Assembly (NCBI GenBank): GCA_018240595.1
Contig: JAFEFL010000054.1
Span: forward strand, 1-64,000
DNA length: 64,000 nt
Direction: 5' to 3'
DNA from: Pseudomonadota bacterium
GTDB lineage: Bacteria; Pseudomonadota; Alphaproteobacteria; Rhizobiales; Xanthobacteraceae
Position 1 is the first letter of the stretch; every line of letters starts with the position of its first letter. Position numbers and translations under genes: made by a program. This document shows positions 36,938 through 45,613 of this stretch, in pieces. The notes under the pieces are model-generated. The model was given only the letters and a program-made list of their open reading frames with translations, had not been told where the DNA came from and ran no database searches.

Positions 36938-37891
36938 TCAGAGCGCCTCCTTGGCGCGCGTCACCACCTGAACCGTCTCGTCCGGACGCCCGCCGCGGAA
37001 CACGCGGACCACCGTGCGCATGAGCGAGCCGCGCTCGGCCGGCCGGCCGCTCTTCCTGGGCGTGGCCATCTGCTGCGTGACCCGGTCGAGCACCATGGCG
37101 AGCAGGACGATGGCGATGCCGCCGACCGCGGCGCGGCCGACATCGAGCCGGCCGAGGCCCTGCAGGACGACGAGGCCGAGGCCTTCGGCGCCGATCATGG
37201 CGACGACGACCGACAGCACCATCGCCGTCAGCACCGTCTGGTTGAGGCCGCCGAGAATGGTCGGAATGGCGAGCGGCAACTGGATCTCGAACAGCAGCTG
37301 CCGCCGGTCGGCGCCGAAGGCCAGGCCCGCCTCGACGATCTCGCGCTCGACCATGCGGATGCCGAGATTGGTGAAGCGGATCAGCGGCGGCGCCGCCGCG
37401 GTCACGACCGCGACCTCACCCGGCACCGTACCGACGCCGAACAGCATGACGACCGGCACGAGATAAACGAAGCTCGGCGTCGTCTGCATGATGTCGAGGA
37501 TCGGCCGCACCACGTTCCAGACGCGGTCGCTGCGCGCGCACCAGATGCCGATCGGAATGCCGACCACCGCGCAGAACACGATGGCGGTCGAGATCAGCGA
37601 CAAGGTCGTCATCGCCTCGTTCCAGACGCCGAGCATGGCGATGACGATCAGCGATACGGCGCTGAACACGGCAATGCCCAGCGTCGACAGCCGCCACGCG
37701 ATCAGGAAGAACGCGACCACGAAGATCGGGAAATGGACCGCGTGGAAGATCCAGTCGTTCAGCCCGAGCAGGCTCTCGATCGGCCATTTGATCGCGAGGA
37801 AAAACGGCCGCAGGTTCAGCGCCAGCCAGCTCACACCCTGCTGGATCCACAGATCGACCGGAAAGACGGCGAGATCGTCAGCCTTGAACAT
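36938..37891 (-). CDS. proW: Glycine betaine/proline-type ABC transporter permease
   Basis: This 317-residue protein is a ProW-like permease with about six to seven membrane segments, the cytoplasmic coupling loop with GIRMVEREIVEAGLAFGADR, and an N-terminal amphipathic region (VDLWIQQGVSWLALNLRPF). It begins inside the proV 3' end (14-base overlap), so translation is coupled. A 131-base gap separates it from proX. Confidence 0.92.
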   Translation of the reverse strand: MFKADDLAVFPVDLWIQQGVSWLALNLRPFFLAIKWPIESLLGLNDWIFHAVHFPIFVVAFFLIAWRLSTLGIAVFSAVSLIVIAMLGVWNEAMTTLSLISTAIVFCAVVGIPIGIWCARSDRVWNVVRPILDIMQTTPSFVYLVPVVMLFGVGTVPGEVAVVTAAAPPLIRFTNLGIRMVEREIVEAGLAFGADRRQLLFEIQLPLAIPTILGGLNQTVLTAMVLSVVVAMIGAEGLGLVVLQGLGRLDVGRAAVGGIAIVLLAMVLDRVTQQMATPRKSGRPAERGSLMRTVVRVFRGGRPDETVQVVTRAKEAL

Positions 37892-39068
37892 GGCGCTCTC
37901 CCGTGACGGCCTGCGGCGCGGTGGATGCGATGCGCGCCAGGATGTCGTCGGCGCCGAGCGTGCCGATGAAGCGGCCGTCGTCGTCGATGACGGCGATCGG
38001 GCGGCCGTCGCGGTAGTTGCGCGCGACTTCGATCAGTTTCGCGCCCGGCGACACGCTGACGTAATCGGCGCTCAGCGCCCCGATCTCGCCGCCGGCCCGC
38101 GCGCGGCCGAGGCCGCCGGCGTCCACGACGCCCAGCACCTTGCCGTTGCCGTCGAGCATGAAGCCGAAGCCGCCGGCCTCGCCGACCAATGTGCCCTGCG
38201 CCGACTTGAGAACGGGCTCAGCCGGCCGCATCGCCAGACGCGCATCAAACAGACGCGAGCGGTCGATTTCGCGGGTGAAGGCGGCGACATAGTCGCTGCC
38301 GGGCTCGAGCACGATCGATTGCGGCGTGCCGTCGCGCACCAGTTCGCCCTCCGACATGATGGCGATGCGGGTGCCGAGCTTCAGCGCTTCCTGGAAGTCG
38401 TGGGTGATGAACAGGATCGTCTTGTGCAGCGTGCGCTGCAGGCGCAGCAATTCGTCCTGCATCTCGGTGCGGATCAAGGGATCGAGCGCGCTGAAGGCTT
38501 CGTCCATGATCAGGATGTCGGCATCGGTCGCGAGCGCGCGGGCAAGCCCGACGCGCTGGCGCATGCCGCCCGACAATTCGTGCGGAAAGTGATAGCCCCA
38601 CCGCGCCAGGCCGACGACGGTCAGCACCTCCTCGGCGCGGCGGCGCCGCTCGGCGGCCGGAACGCCGCGCAGCTTCAGGCCGAACTCGACATTGTCGATG
38701 ACGCGCTTGTTGGGCAGCAGCGCGAAGTGCTGGAACACCATCGAGATGCGGGTGCGGCGCACCTCGCGCAATTCCGCCTCGCCGATCGGCACGATATCCC
38801 GGCCGTCGAGCAGCACCTGCCCGGCGCTCGGTTCGTTCAGCCGGTTGACGCAGCGCGCGAAGGTGGACTTGCCCGAGCCGGACAGGCCCATGATCATGTA
38901 GACGGCGCCCTGCGGCACCGTCAGCGATACATTGTTGAGTCCAACGACGACGCCGAGCTTCTCGAACACTTCGCTCTTGCCGCTGCCTTTGGCCAGCATC
39001 TCGAGCGCCGGTCCCGGCGCGTCGGAGAAGATCTTGTACAAATTCTTGATCTCGAGTCGTTCAGTCAT
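37878..39068 (-). CDS. proV: Glycine betaine/proline-type ABC transporter ATP-binding protein
   Basis: This 396-residue ATPase has Walker A GLSGSGKST, the signature LSGGMRQRVGLARAL and Walker B ILIMDEAFSALDP. The C-terminal roughly 120 residues contain CBS-type sequence (VIDDDGRFIGTLGADDILAR), which in OpuA/ProV proteins senses ionic strength. It overlaps proW by 14 bases and follows the NIPSNAP gene by 28 bases, placing the importer in the same transcript as the catabolic genes. Confidence 0.94.
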   Translation of the reverse strand: MTERLEIKNLYKIFSDAPGPALEMLAKGSGKSEVFEKLGVVVGLNNVSLTVPQGAVYMIMGLSGSGKSTFARCVNRLNEPSAGQVLLDGRDIVPIGEAELREVRRTRISMVFQHFALLPNKRVIDNVEFGLKLRGVPAAERRRRAEEVLTVVGLARWGYHFPHELSGGMRQRVGLARALATDADILIMDEAFSALDPLIRTEMQDELLRLQRTLHKTILFITHDFQEALKLGTRIAIMSEGELVRDGTPQSIVLEPGSDYVAAFTREIDRSRLFDARLAMRPAEPVLKSAQGTLVGEAGGFGFMLDGNGKVLGVVDAGGLGRARAGGEIGALSADYVSVSPGAKLIEVARNYRDGRPIAVIDDDGRFIGTLGADDILARIASTAPQAVTGERHVQG

Positions 39069-39096
39069 GTCTCGACCCCTGTCCTCGGTGCCGGCA

Positions 39097-39411
39097 TCAA
39101 CGTAACGGTGAAAAGTCGGTCGGCAGCAGAATTTTGTTCTCCGCCTGCTCGATGTTCTCCGCGAGCTTGGGCAGGAAGGCCTGCCAGCGTGGATCGTCCG
39201 CGAGTTGCTGGCGCCGGCGCGTCCGGTCCTGAAGATCGGCGTAGGCCCACAGATGCGTCACTTGGCTCAGCGGGCCAATCTCGGTGGTGAAATAGCCGAT
39301 CAGATGGCCGAGGATCGGCTGCTGGATCGCCAGGCCTTCGTCACGCACGAGTTGCAGATAGCGACCCATGCGGCCATTGCGGATACGATAGATGCGTTCT
39401 TCAACGATCAT
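39097..39411 (-). CDS. NIPSNAP family protein
   Basis: This 104-residue protein is a dimeric alpha/beta-barrel (NIPSNAP) member: IVEERIYRIRNGRMGRYLQL, YFTTEIGPLSQVTHLWAYAD and RRRQQLADDPRWQAFLPKL. Bacterial members commonly sit in catabolic operons, but no general reaction is settled. The ATG overlaps the hydrolase stop by 4 bases. Confidence 0.88.
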   Translation of the reverse strand: MIVEERIYRIRNGRMGRYLQLVRDEGLAIQQPILGHLIGYFTTEIGPLSQVTHLWAYADLQDRTRRRQQLADDPRWQAFLPKLAENIEQAENKILLPTDFSPLR

Positions 39412-40265
39412 GCGCCTGGCCTTTTTTCGTTCGCGCCAAGGAAGGCGCGCATCAGCTCGGCAACCTGCGCAGGCGCTTCCGTCAGGATCGAGTGCCGAAG
39501 CCCCGGCAGAATGTGCAGCGTCGAGCCGACGATGCGCTCGTGCATGTAGAGGGCCATGCGCGGGTTGGAGCCGGCATCGTGCTCGCCGGTGGCAATGAGA
39601 ACCGGAACGCGGATCTGGTCGAGCAGGCCGCCGAAGTCAGTCTGCGCCAGCACGCGGTAGGCGGCGGCATAGCAGTCCGGGTCGTTCTCGGCGTTGCGCT
39701 GGCGGAGTTTCGCAATCAGCTCCGGGTTCTTCGCCTGGAAATCCTCGGTGAGCCAGCGCGACAACGAGGCATCGTAGTGCGAGCCACGATCGCCGGACTG
39801 CAACGCGGTAAGCCGCGCCTCAACGCGTTCGCGCTCGTCCTCGGTCCGGCCGGCAACGGTGGCGAGCAGCACCAGACGCCGCAGCCGGTCCTGGTGGGTC
39901 AGAGCAAGGCGCTGCGCGATCAATCCGCCCAGCGAGAAGCCGGCGAGATTGAACGTGCCAAACCCGGCATGATCGGCCAGCGCCAGCACGTCGCCGACGA
40001 AGTCGTCGATTTCGTAGCGGCCCCGCACCTTGCTCGAGCGGCCGTGGCCGCGCAGGTCGAAGGTCAGAATCCGGAAGCGGTCGGCGAGCCGCTCGGCGAC
40101 GCCGTCCCAGGCCTCTAGATACGAGCCGACGCCGTGAATACAGACCAACGGCTCGCCCTGCCCGGCGATTCGATAGTTCAACGTCACGCCATTGTTGTCG
40201 AAACTCCCGGTCTGCGGAGCCGGCGTGAGGGTCGCGGCGTCTGGCGTCGCGGCGGCCATGCTCAC
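39408..40265 (-). CDS. Alpha/beta-fold hydrolase
   Basis: This 285-residue protein is an alpha/beta hydrolase with oxyanion-hole HGVGS (44-48), the LTFDLRGHGRS loop, nucleophile Ser111 in the elbow GFSLGG, an acid in GEHDAGSNP and a C-terminal His in LRHSILTEAP. In the operon with a flavin monooxygenase it may cleave an ester, lactone or enol-lactone product. It overlaps both neighbours by 4 bases. The start is GTG at 40265 or ATG at 40259. Confidence 0.92.
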   Translation of the reverse strand: MSMAAATPDAATLTPAPQTGSFDNNGVTLNYRIAGQGEPLVCIHGVGSYLEAWDGVAERLADRFRILTFDLRGHGRSSKVRGRYEIDDFVGDVLALADHAGFGTFNLAGFSLGGLIAQRLALTHQDRLRRLVLLATVAGRTEDERERVEARLTALQSGDRGSHYDASLSRWLTEDFQAKNPELIAKLRQRNAENDPDCYAAAYRVLAQTDFGGLLDQIRVPVLIATGEHDAGSNPRMALYMHERIVGSTLHILPGLRHSILTEAPAQVAELMRAFLGANEKRPGA

Positions 40266-41350
40266 TGCCCCACGGCGGCGAGACGCGACGGCGCAGCCGT
40301 GTCGCGGCCGCGAGCGGCAAAGTGCGGCATCACCTCGTCGATGAACAGCCGCAGCGTCTTGAACTGCAGTTCGAACGGCAGGTTGAAAGACAGGCCGAGC
40401 GCGAATTGGTCAACGCCGGCATCCTCGTAGACCTGCAGCTTGCGGACGATTTCGTCGGGCGTGCCGAACATCAGATTGTCGTGCACCGCCTGCGGATTGT
40501 AGTTGTCGCGATTGGTGACGATCTCCATCGGCACGGCCTCGGGGAAGCCGTTCTTCACGCCGCCGAGGTTCTGCATCAGGTTTTCGAAATAGCGGCCATA
40601 ATCGACCGAGTGCCGCACCGCGAGTTCCCAATCCTGCTTGCGGTCGTAGACGCAGGTGCGCCGCTGCATCATCAGGCGCGGCCGCGGGCGCTCCGGATGA
40701 TCGGCGACCGCCTTGCGGAATTTCTCGCCGAGCACGCCGACCTCGGCCGGCGGCGCCGACAGCGGCGTCGACAGAATGTTGGCGCCGATGCCGACCGCCC
40801 AGTCGAACGTGCCGGGATCGCGCGCCGCGACCCAGATCGCCGGATGCGGCTGCTGCAGCGGCTTGGGCACCGAGGTGGCAAGCGGGAATTTCCAGTAGTG
40901 GCCGTCATGGGCGTAGTCGCCGGCCCAGAGCTTCTGCACCGCCGGCACCAGCTCCTTCATGAAGGCGACGCCTTCCTGCTGCGGAATGCCGCCGGCCATG
41001 CGGTCGAATTCGTATTGATAGGCGCCGCGCGCGATGCCGAATTCGAGCCGGCCGCCGGTCAGGTGATCGCAGAAGGCCGCCTCGCCCGCGAGCCGGATCG
41101 GCGACCAGTACGGCGCCACGATCGTCGCGGTGCCGAGACGAATACGCTCGGTGTGCTGCGCCAGCCAGGTCAGCGTCTGGAACGGGTTCGGCGAAATCGT
41201 GCACTCGATGGTGTGATGCTCGGCGGTCCACAATGTCTCGAAACCGCCCTCATCGGCGATCTTCGCCAGAGTGAGAAAGTTCCGGACGGCCTCCTGCATG
41301 GAATCCTGAGGCGAGAACCGTTCCATGGCGATCGAGACGGCGAATTTCAC
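40262..41350 (-). CDS. LLM class flavin-dependent monooxygenase
   Basis: This 362-residue protein is a bacterial-luciferase-like TIM-barrel oxygenase: ETLWTAEHHTIECTISPNPF, RIRLGTATIVAPYWSPIRLA, GGRLEFGIARGAYQYEFDRM and FGTPDEIVRKLQVYEDAGVD. These enzymes use reduced FMN and O2 to oxidise or cleave substrates. The reduced flavin probably comes from the flavin reductase encoded just upstream. The pairing with a hydrolase is reminiscent of the Rut pyrimidine pathway, but this protein does not look like RutA. The start is GTG with a GGAG site. Confidence 0.9.
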   Translation of the reverse strand: MKFAVSIAMERFSPQDSMQEAVRNFLTLAKIADEGGFETLWTAEHHTIECTISPNPFQTLTWLAQHTERIRLGTATIVAPYWSPIRLAGEAAFCDHLTGGRLEFGIARGAYQYEFDRMAGGIPQQEGVAFMKELVPAVQKLWAGDYAHDGHYWKFPLATSVPKPLQQPHPAIWVAARDPGTFDWAVGIGANILSTPLSAPPAEVGVLGEKFRKAVADHPERPRPRLMMQRRTCVYDRKQDWELAVRHSVDYGRYFENLMQNLGGVKNGFPEAVPMEIVTNRDNYNPQAVHDNLMFGTPDEIVRKLQVYEDAGVDQFALGLSFNLPFELQFKTLRLFIDEVMPHFAARGRDTAAPSRLAAVGQ

Positions 41351-41417
41351 GAGTGCTTCTCCATTCCAGTTTCAGCTCGGGCGAGCGCAGGTTGCCCTGC
41401 GCCAATCGCCCGGTCGT

Positions 41418-42398
41418 TCAGTTGTTCGGCACGCTGGCCCAGGGCTGCGCCTCGCCGACCATGGCGAGGCGGCCGCCGTCGTCCGAGCCCATATAAATTC
41501 CGAAGCGCTTGTCGGCGCTTTCGCGCGCATAGCGCCGCAGCATCGAACTGATTTCGCGCGTCGGGATGGCGTCGTAAGGCAGCGCGGCGATCGGGAAGAA
41601 TTTCAAGCCGGGCGGCAGCGCGACCGAGGCCGAGCCCTGCGCCAGCCGGGCGCGGTAGATCAGATAGCCGGGATCGTCGTCGCTGACGTCGAACACGGAA
41701 TAGAGGAACGTCTCGTCGGGGACGAGCGTGAGAGCTTCGCCGCCATCGAGCTTGATTTCGGAATCGGCGACGCGGCGACGCGCGCTCGGCAGCGCCCAGC
41801 CGCCTTTGCCGTCCGCGCGCAGCAGCAACTGTCCGTCGGCTTCGATCAGATAGCCGACGATCATGTCGTGCGATTCCAGCCAGCCCGGCGGCAGCGGATC
41901 CTTCACATTGGCGTAGCGGCCGCGGCAGAAGCCGAGCGGCGCGCTCGGGCTGGTGCCGAAGGCTTTGACCTCGCCGATCAGCACGACGTGGTCGCCGGCA
42001 TCGACGCGCTTGTGCACCGAGCAGTCGAACCATGTCAGGCAGTCGGCGAGAACCGGCGCGCCGGTGTGAACGCGGTCGTGGCTGACGGCCTCGAACTTGG
42101 CGGCCGACTTCGAGGCAAACAGGTTTGAGACGTCGGTCTGCGCTTCGTGCAGCAGATTGACGGCAAACGCGTCCGAACTGTTGAAGGCGCCGAAGCTGTG
42201 CGCGCTCTTGCCGACGCAAACCAGCAGGAGCGGCGGATCGAGCGACACCGAAGTGAACGAGTTGGCCGTCATGCCGCGCGGCGTGCCGTCGGCATCGCGG
42301 GTGGTGATAACGGTTACACCGGTGACGAAGGTGCCGAAGGCGCGGCGCAGCGCGACCGTATCGATCGAACTGGCCGTCTTTTCTCCCGGGGCGAGCAT
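41418..42398 (-). CDS. Flavin reductase with a C-terminal Nudix-like extension
   Basis: The ATG at 42398, after a GGGAAGG site, gives 326 residues; a TTG six codons upstream is the alternative. The first about 170 residues are a flavin reductase (FGTFVTGVTVITTRDADGTP, GMTANSFTSVSLDPPLLLVC, LGFCRGRYANV). The extra 150 residues begin VGYLIEADGQLLLRADGKGG, like a Nudix fold, but lack the catalytic Nudix box. Most flavin reductases of this family stop at 160-180 residues. It should supply reduced flavin to the LLM monooxygenase. Confidence 0.88.
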   Translation of the reverse strand: MLAPGEKTASSIDTVALRRAFGTFVTGVTVITTRDADGTPRGMTANSFTSVSLDPPLLLVCVGKSAHSFGAFNSSDAFAVNLLHEAQTDVSNLFASKSAAKFEAVSHDRVHTGAPVLADCLTWFDCSVHKRVDAGDHVVLIGEVKAFGTSPSAPLGFCRGRYANVKDPLPPGWLESHDMIVGYLIEADGQLLLRADGKGGWALPSARRRVADSEIKLDGGEALTLVPDETFLYSVFDVSDDDPGYLIYRARLAQGSASVALPPGLKFFPIAALPYDAIPTREISSMLRRYARESADKRFGIYMGSDDGGRLAMVGEAQPWASVPNN

Positions 42399-42526
42399 CC
42401 GCCTTCCCTCGATCAATGGCGATCTTGATCAGAGGTTAGGCTCGGCGCGGCCTCCTATGCTTCCTATGAAAGCCGGGAGGGTCGGACAAAACCTTTCTGC
42501 TAAACGGAGGAGCTTCGGGTTCCGCC

Positions 42527-44338
42527 CTAGGCCGCCGGCACCGCGCCATTCTCGATCACGCCGTGCAGCCGGATCGCCAGTTCGATGGCAAACCGCTTGT
42601 CCGCGGTCTCCGGATCGATGCCGAACAGCGCCTGGATGCGCGACAGCCGGTAGCGCAGCGTGGTGACGTGCAGGCCCATCGCGTCGGCGCAGGCCTGCGC
42701 CCGGCAACCCTCGCGCAGATAGGCGGCCAAAGTCTCGAGATAAGGCGTGCCGTGTTCGCGGTCGTGCGCCACGACGGCGCCGATCGAGCCGTCGACGAAT
42801 GTGCGCACGTCCGCTGACTCGGCGGCACCGATCAGCATCGGCATCGGCCCGAAGTCGAAAGCCGACATCACGCCGGAGCGCCCGAAGGACCGCGCGATGC
42901 GGATCATGCGCCAGCAGCGCTCCCATTCCTTGGAATAGCTTTCGAGTTCGTGACAGACGCCGCCGAGCACGACGATCGGCTCGCGATTGAAGTTGTGGCG
43001 CAGCGCCTCGGCCACGCGCCGCGCCAGCCGCGCGGCGCGCTCCTGGTCGCCCGCCTTCTCCTCCGGCACGAAGCAGACGAGGCCGCCGCCGACGGCGACG
43101 ACGCTGGCCGGCACATTGAGCTGCCGCGCCACGCGCGTCACGGCGTGATGGCAGTCCGTCCCGATATCGGCCGGCAGCCCTGGCGTGTCCGGAAAATCGA
43201 CGACGATCATCCGCGCCGGCGCGCCGAGGGAGAGGCCGAGGTGCTGGGCGCGCTGGGCGACGTCGTCGGCGTCGCGCCAGCGCCGTTCGACGATCTCGAA
43301 GAACAGCTCGGTCAAGGTGCGCGTTTCAAAGCGGAAGCGGATGACGCTGCGCATCATCTGCACGCTCAGCGCAAAGGTGACGCTGTCGAGCAGCAGCCGC
43401 TGCAGATCGTCGTCGGCGGCCTGTTTTCCCGGGAAGATCACGAGGGCGCCGACGGCCTGGCCGTCCACTTTCAGCGCCACGGCGCGGGCGGAGAGCTGCA
43501 GGCGGCGGCTGCCGTCGTCGAGCCGCAGGCTGTGCGCCTCCTCCCGTCCGGCGGCCAAGGCTTCGCGCGCCGCCGCGGCGAGTTGCGCGCCGATCTGTCC
43601 GCCGAGCGCGCGCTGCCAGTCGGCGTCGCCGATCTCCTGCGGCGCCGGCGAGCGGCTCGCCGTGACCGTATTGCCGGCGAAATCGACGACGGCGACGGCA
43701 TCCGGCAATAATCCGGCGAGCGTCGCCGCCAGCGCCGCGGTGGAGCCTCCCGACAGCACCTCGTGCAGCAGCGCGGTCTGGGTCTGCAGCGCCTTGCGCA
43801 TCTGCTCGGCCGCCTGGCGCTGGGCGCGCAGGCGGTGCTCGCGCTCGACCGCGATGCCGCCGAGATGCACGATGATGCTCATGAAGGCCAGGTCGTCCTC
43901 CGAGACGTCCGTGACGTCGCGCGAGATGACATTGAGCACCATCGGCCGGCCTTCGCTGTCGACCGAGCTCATCGGCAGCACCAGTACCGTCCGATAGTCC
44001 CGCTCGAACGCTTCCTTCCGATAACCAGGAAATTCGTCCGATACTCGTGCGTCTCGGATATAGACCGGCTCGTTGCGCTGGAGTGCGATCAGCGCCGGGC
44101 TGGTTGCCAGCTCCCAGCGGTTGACCAGCGGCCGGCGCAGCAAGGTCGGATCGTGCCGGACCACGACGTGGGCCTCGCCGTGCGGTGCGTCGATGGCCAT
44201 GATCGAGCCCAGCGCCCAGCCGCCATGCTCGCAGGCCGCCAGCACCAGACCGCGCAGCAAACTCTCCAGATCGCCCCCGGAGTCGATCTGGCTCGCGACC
44301 TCGCGCAACGAACTCAGCCGCGACACCTGATCGGCCAT
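42527..44338 (-). CDS. PucR-family transcriptional regulator with GAF domain
   Basis: This 603-residue protein has an N-terminal GAF domain (about 15-165; VLPMSSVDSEGRPMVLNVIS), a coiled linker, a central region typical of PucR/CdaR-type activators, and a C-terminal helix-turn-helix (about 540-595; GCRAQACADAMGLHVTTLRY then RLSRIQALFG). Such regulators activate catabolic operons in response to substrate. It lies upstream of the flavin reductase operon on the same strand and diverges from the AA_synth gene; inverted repeats in the gap are operator candidates. Confidence 0.9.
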   Translation of the reverse strand: MADQVSRLSSLREVASQIDSGGDLESLLRGLVLAACEHGGWALGSIMAIDAPHGEAHVVVRHDPTLLRRPLVNRWELATSPALIALQRNEPVYIRDARVSDEFPGYRKEAFERDYRTVLVLPMSSVDSEGRPMVLNVISRDVTDVSEDDLAFMSIIVHLGGIAVEREHRLRAQRQAAEQMRKALQTQTALLHEVLSGGSTAALAATLAGLLPDAVAVVDFAGNTVTASRSPAPQEIGDADWQRALGGQIGAQLAAAAREALAAGREEAHSLRLDDGSRRLQLSARAVALKVDGQAVGALVIFPGKQAADDDLQRLLLDSVTFALSVQMMRSVIRFRFETRTLTELFFEIVERRWRDADDVAQRAQHLGLSLGAPARMIVVDFPDTPGLPADIGTDCHHAVTRVARQLNVPASVVAVGGGLVCFVPEEKAGDQERAARLARRVAEALRHNFNREPIVVLGGVCHELESYSKEWERCWRMIRIARSFGRSGVMSAFDFGPMPMLIGAAESADVRTFVDGSIGAVVAHDREHGTPYLETLAAYLREGCRAQACADAMGLHVTTLRYRLSRIQALFGIDPETADKRFAIELAIRLHGVIENGAVPAA

Positions 44339-44367
44339 AACCTTATCCCTCAGTACCTCCGGACGAT

Positions 44368-44422
44368 CCTACGATGCAACGTAGGTCATTCAAACTGTTT
44401 CTTCCCTCATTCCGAGGGAAGA
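44368..44422. promoter_or_regulatory. Two inverted repeats in the PucR-AA_synth divergent gap
   Basis: CCTACG/CGTAGG (44368-44373 and 44380-44385) and the stronger 9-bp TCTTCCCTC/GAGGGAAGA (44400-44408 and 44414-44422, 5-base spacer) lie 30-84 bases from the PucR start. They are good candidates for regulator binding, perhaps by PucR or the nearby Lrp protein. Neither has a terminator T-run. Confidence 0.5.
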
Positions 44423-44479
44423 CGAGATGGGAATCCTGCCGCTAGCCTGCAAACCTCGGCAACTCAGTGGGTGGACGCC

Positions 44480-45070
44480 ATGGACTACGGCCTGCGCAAG
44501 ATCGCGACCTTCATCGAGGAGACCTTCATCGAAGGCGGCAAGACCGCCCGCCGGCCGGTGCGGTTCGTGGTGGTCGCGGCGGTGCTGCGCAACCCCTGGG
44601 CCGGCAGAGGCTTCGTTGAGGATCTGCGGCCCGAGATCCTGCGCATCGCGCCCGATCTCGGCGCCGAGCTGACGCGGCGTCTCGTCGGCGTCATGCCCGC
44701 CGAACAGGTCGAAGCCTATGGCAAATGCGCCGCCGTCGGTACGAATGGCGAGATCGAACACGCCTCGGCGCTGATCCATACGCTGCGCTTCGGCAACATG
44801 TTCCGCGACGCGGTCAAAGGCACCGCCTATCTGAGCTTTACCAACACCCGCAACGCGCCCGGCGCGCTGCTGTCGCTGCCGATGATCCACAAGTCGGAGA
44901 CCGGCAAGCGCTCGCACTTTCTCACCGCGCAATTCCAGATCCCCGACGCTCCCGGCGCCGACGAAGTGATGGTGGCGATCGGCGCCGCCGACAACAGCCG
45001 CGCTCACCCTCGCCTCGCCGACCGCTTCCAGGACATGGAAGACATGAAGCGCGACCTCGAACGCGTGTGA
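44480..45070 (+). CDS. 'Amino acid synthesis' (AA_synth) family protein
   Basis: From the ATG at 44480 the protein is 196 residues, the family length; the frame runs far upstream antisense to the PucR gene without family similarity. Features are RRPVRFVVVAAVLRNPWAGR, a VEAYGKCAAVGTNGEIEHAS segment and a TAYLSFTNTRNAPGALLSLP segment. Despite the family name the reaction is not established, and members are frequently found beside catabolic genes. The Lrp gene follows 30 bases downstream. Confidence 0.85.
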   Translation: MDYGLRKIATFIEETFIEGGKTARRPVRFVVVAAVLRNPWAGRGFVEDLRPEILRIAPDLGAELTRRLVGVMPAEQVEAYGKCAAVGTNGEIEHASALIHTLRFGNMFRDAVKGTAYLSFTNTRNAPGALLSLPMIHKSETGKRSHFLTAQFQIPDAPGADEVMVAIGAADNSRAHPRLADRFQDMEDMKRDLERV

Positions 45071-45100
45071 GCGCACGCCGCGCGGCGGCGAGACAATCCC

Positions 45101-45589
45101 ATGGCCGGATATCCGAAACTCGACCGGATCGACCTCAACATCCTCGTCCAACTGCAACTGGACGGGGCGCAGACCAATCTCAAGCTCGCGGAGAAGGTCG
45201 GGCTGTCGCCGAGCCCGTGCCTGCAGCGCGTCAAGCGGCTGGAGAGCGCCGGCTACATTTCCGGCTATGGCGCCCGCATCAATCTTTCCAAGCTGATCGA
45301 GAGCGTTACGGTGTTCACCGAAGTCACCCTGCTCGACCACAGGCTCAGCGACTTTGCCAAGTTCGAAACGAATATCCGCAACGTCAACGAGCTTATCGAG
45401 TGTCACCTGATCAGCGGCGGCTATGACTATCTGCTGCGCTTCCTCGCGCCCAGCATCGCGCATTATCAGGAGCGCATGGAGTCGCTGCTCAGCAGCAACA
45501 TCGGCATCAAGACGTATTTCAGCTACGTCGTCCTGAAATCGCCGATCGTGAAACGCGAATTGCCGCTGAACGCGTTGCTGGCGACGTAG
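45101..45589 (+). CDS. Lrp/AsnC family transcriptional regulator
   Basis: This 162-residue protein has an N-terminal winged HTH (LDRIDLNILVQLQLDGAQTN, then VGLSPSPCLQRVKRLESAG) and a C-terminal RAM effector domain (ECHLISGGYDYLLRFLAPSI). It is probably co-transcribed with the AA_synth gene and may sense an amino acid or degradation product of the pathway. It is convergent with the cytochrome c gene. Confidence 0.93.
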   Translation: MAGYPKLDRIDLNILVQLQLDGAQTNLKLAEKVGLSPSPCLQRVKRLESAGYISGYGARINLSKLIESVTVFTEVTLLDHRLSDFAKFETNIRNVNELIECHLISGGYDYLLRFLAPSIAHYQERMESLLSSNIGIKTYFSYVVLKSPIVKRELPLNALLAT

Positions 45590-45613
45590 CCGTCGCCCGC
45601 GCCGGGCCGCCCA

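Noticed and set aside
40262..42398. Operon considered as a uracil-degrading rut operon
   Set aside because: LLM oxygenase, hydrolase and flavin reductase are reminiscent of RutA, RutD and RutF, but the oxygenase lacks RutA-like sequence, no RutB, RutC or RutG is present, and the transporter is of ProVWX type.
43763..44479. Upstream extension of the AA_synth reading frame
   Set aside because: The extension is antisense to the PucR regulator and lacks family similarity; the ATG at 44480 gives the normal family length.
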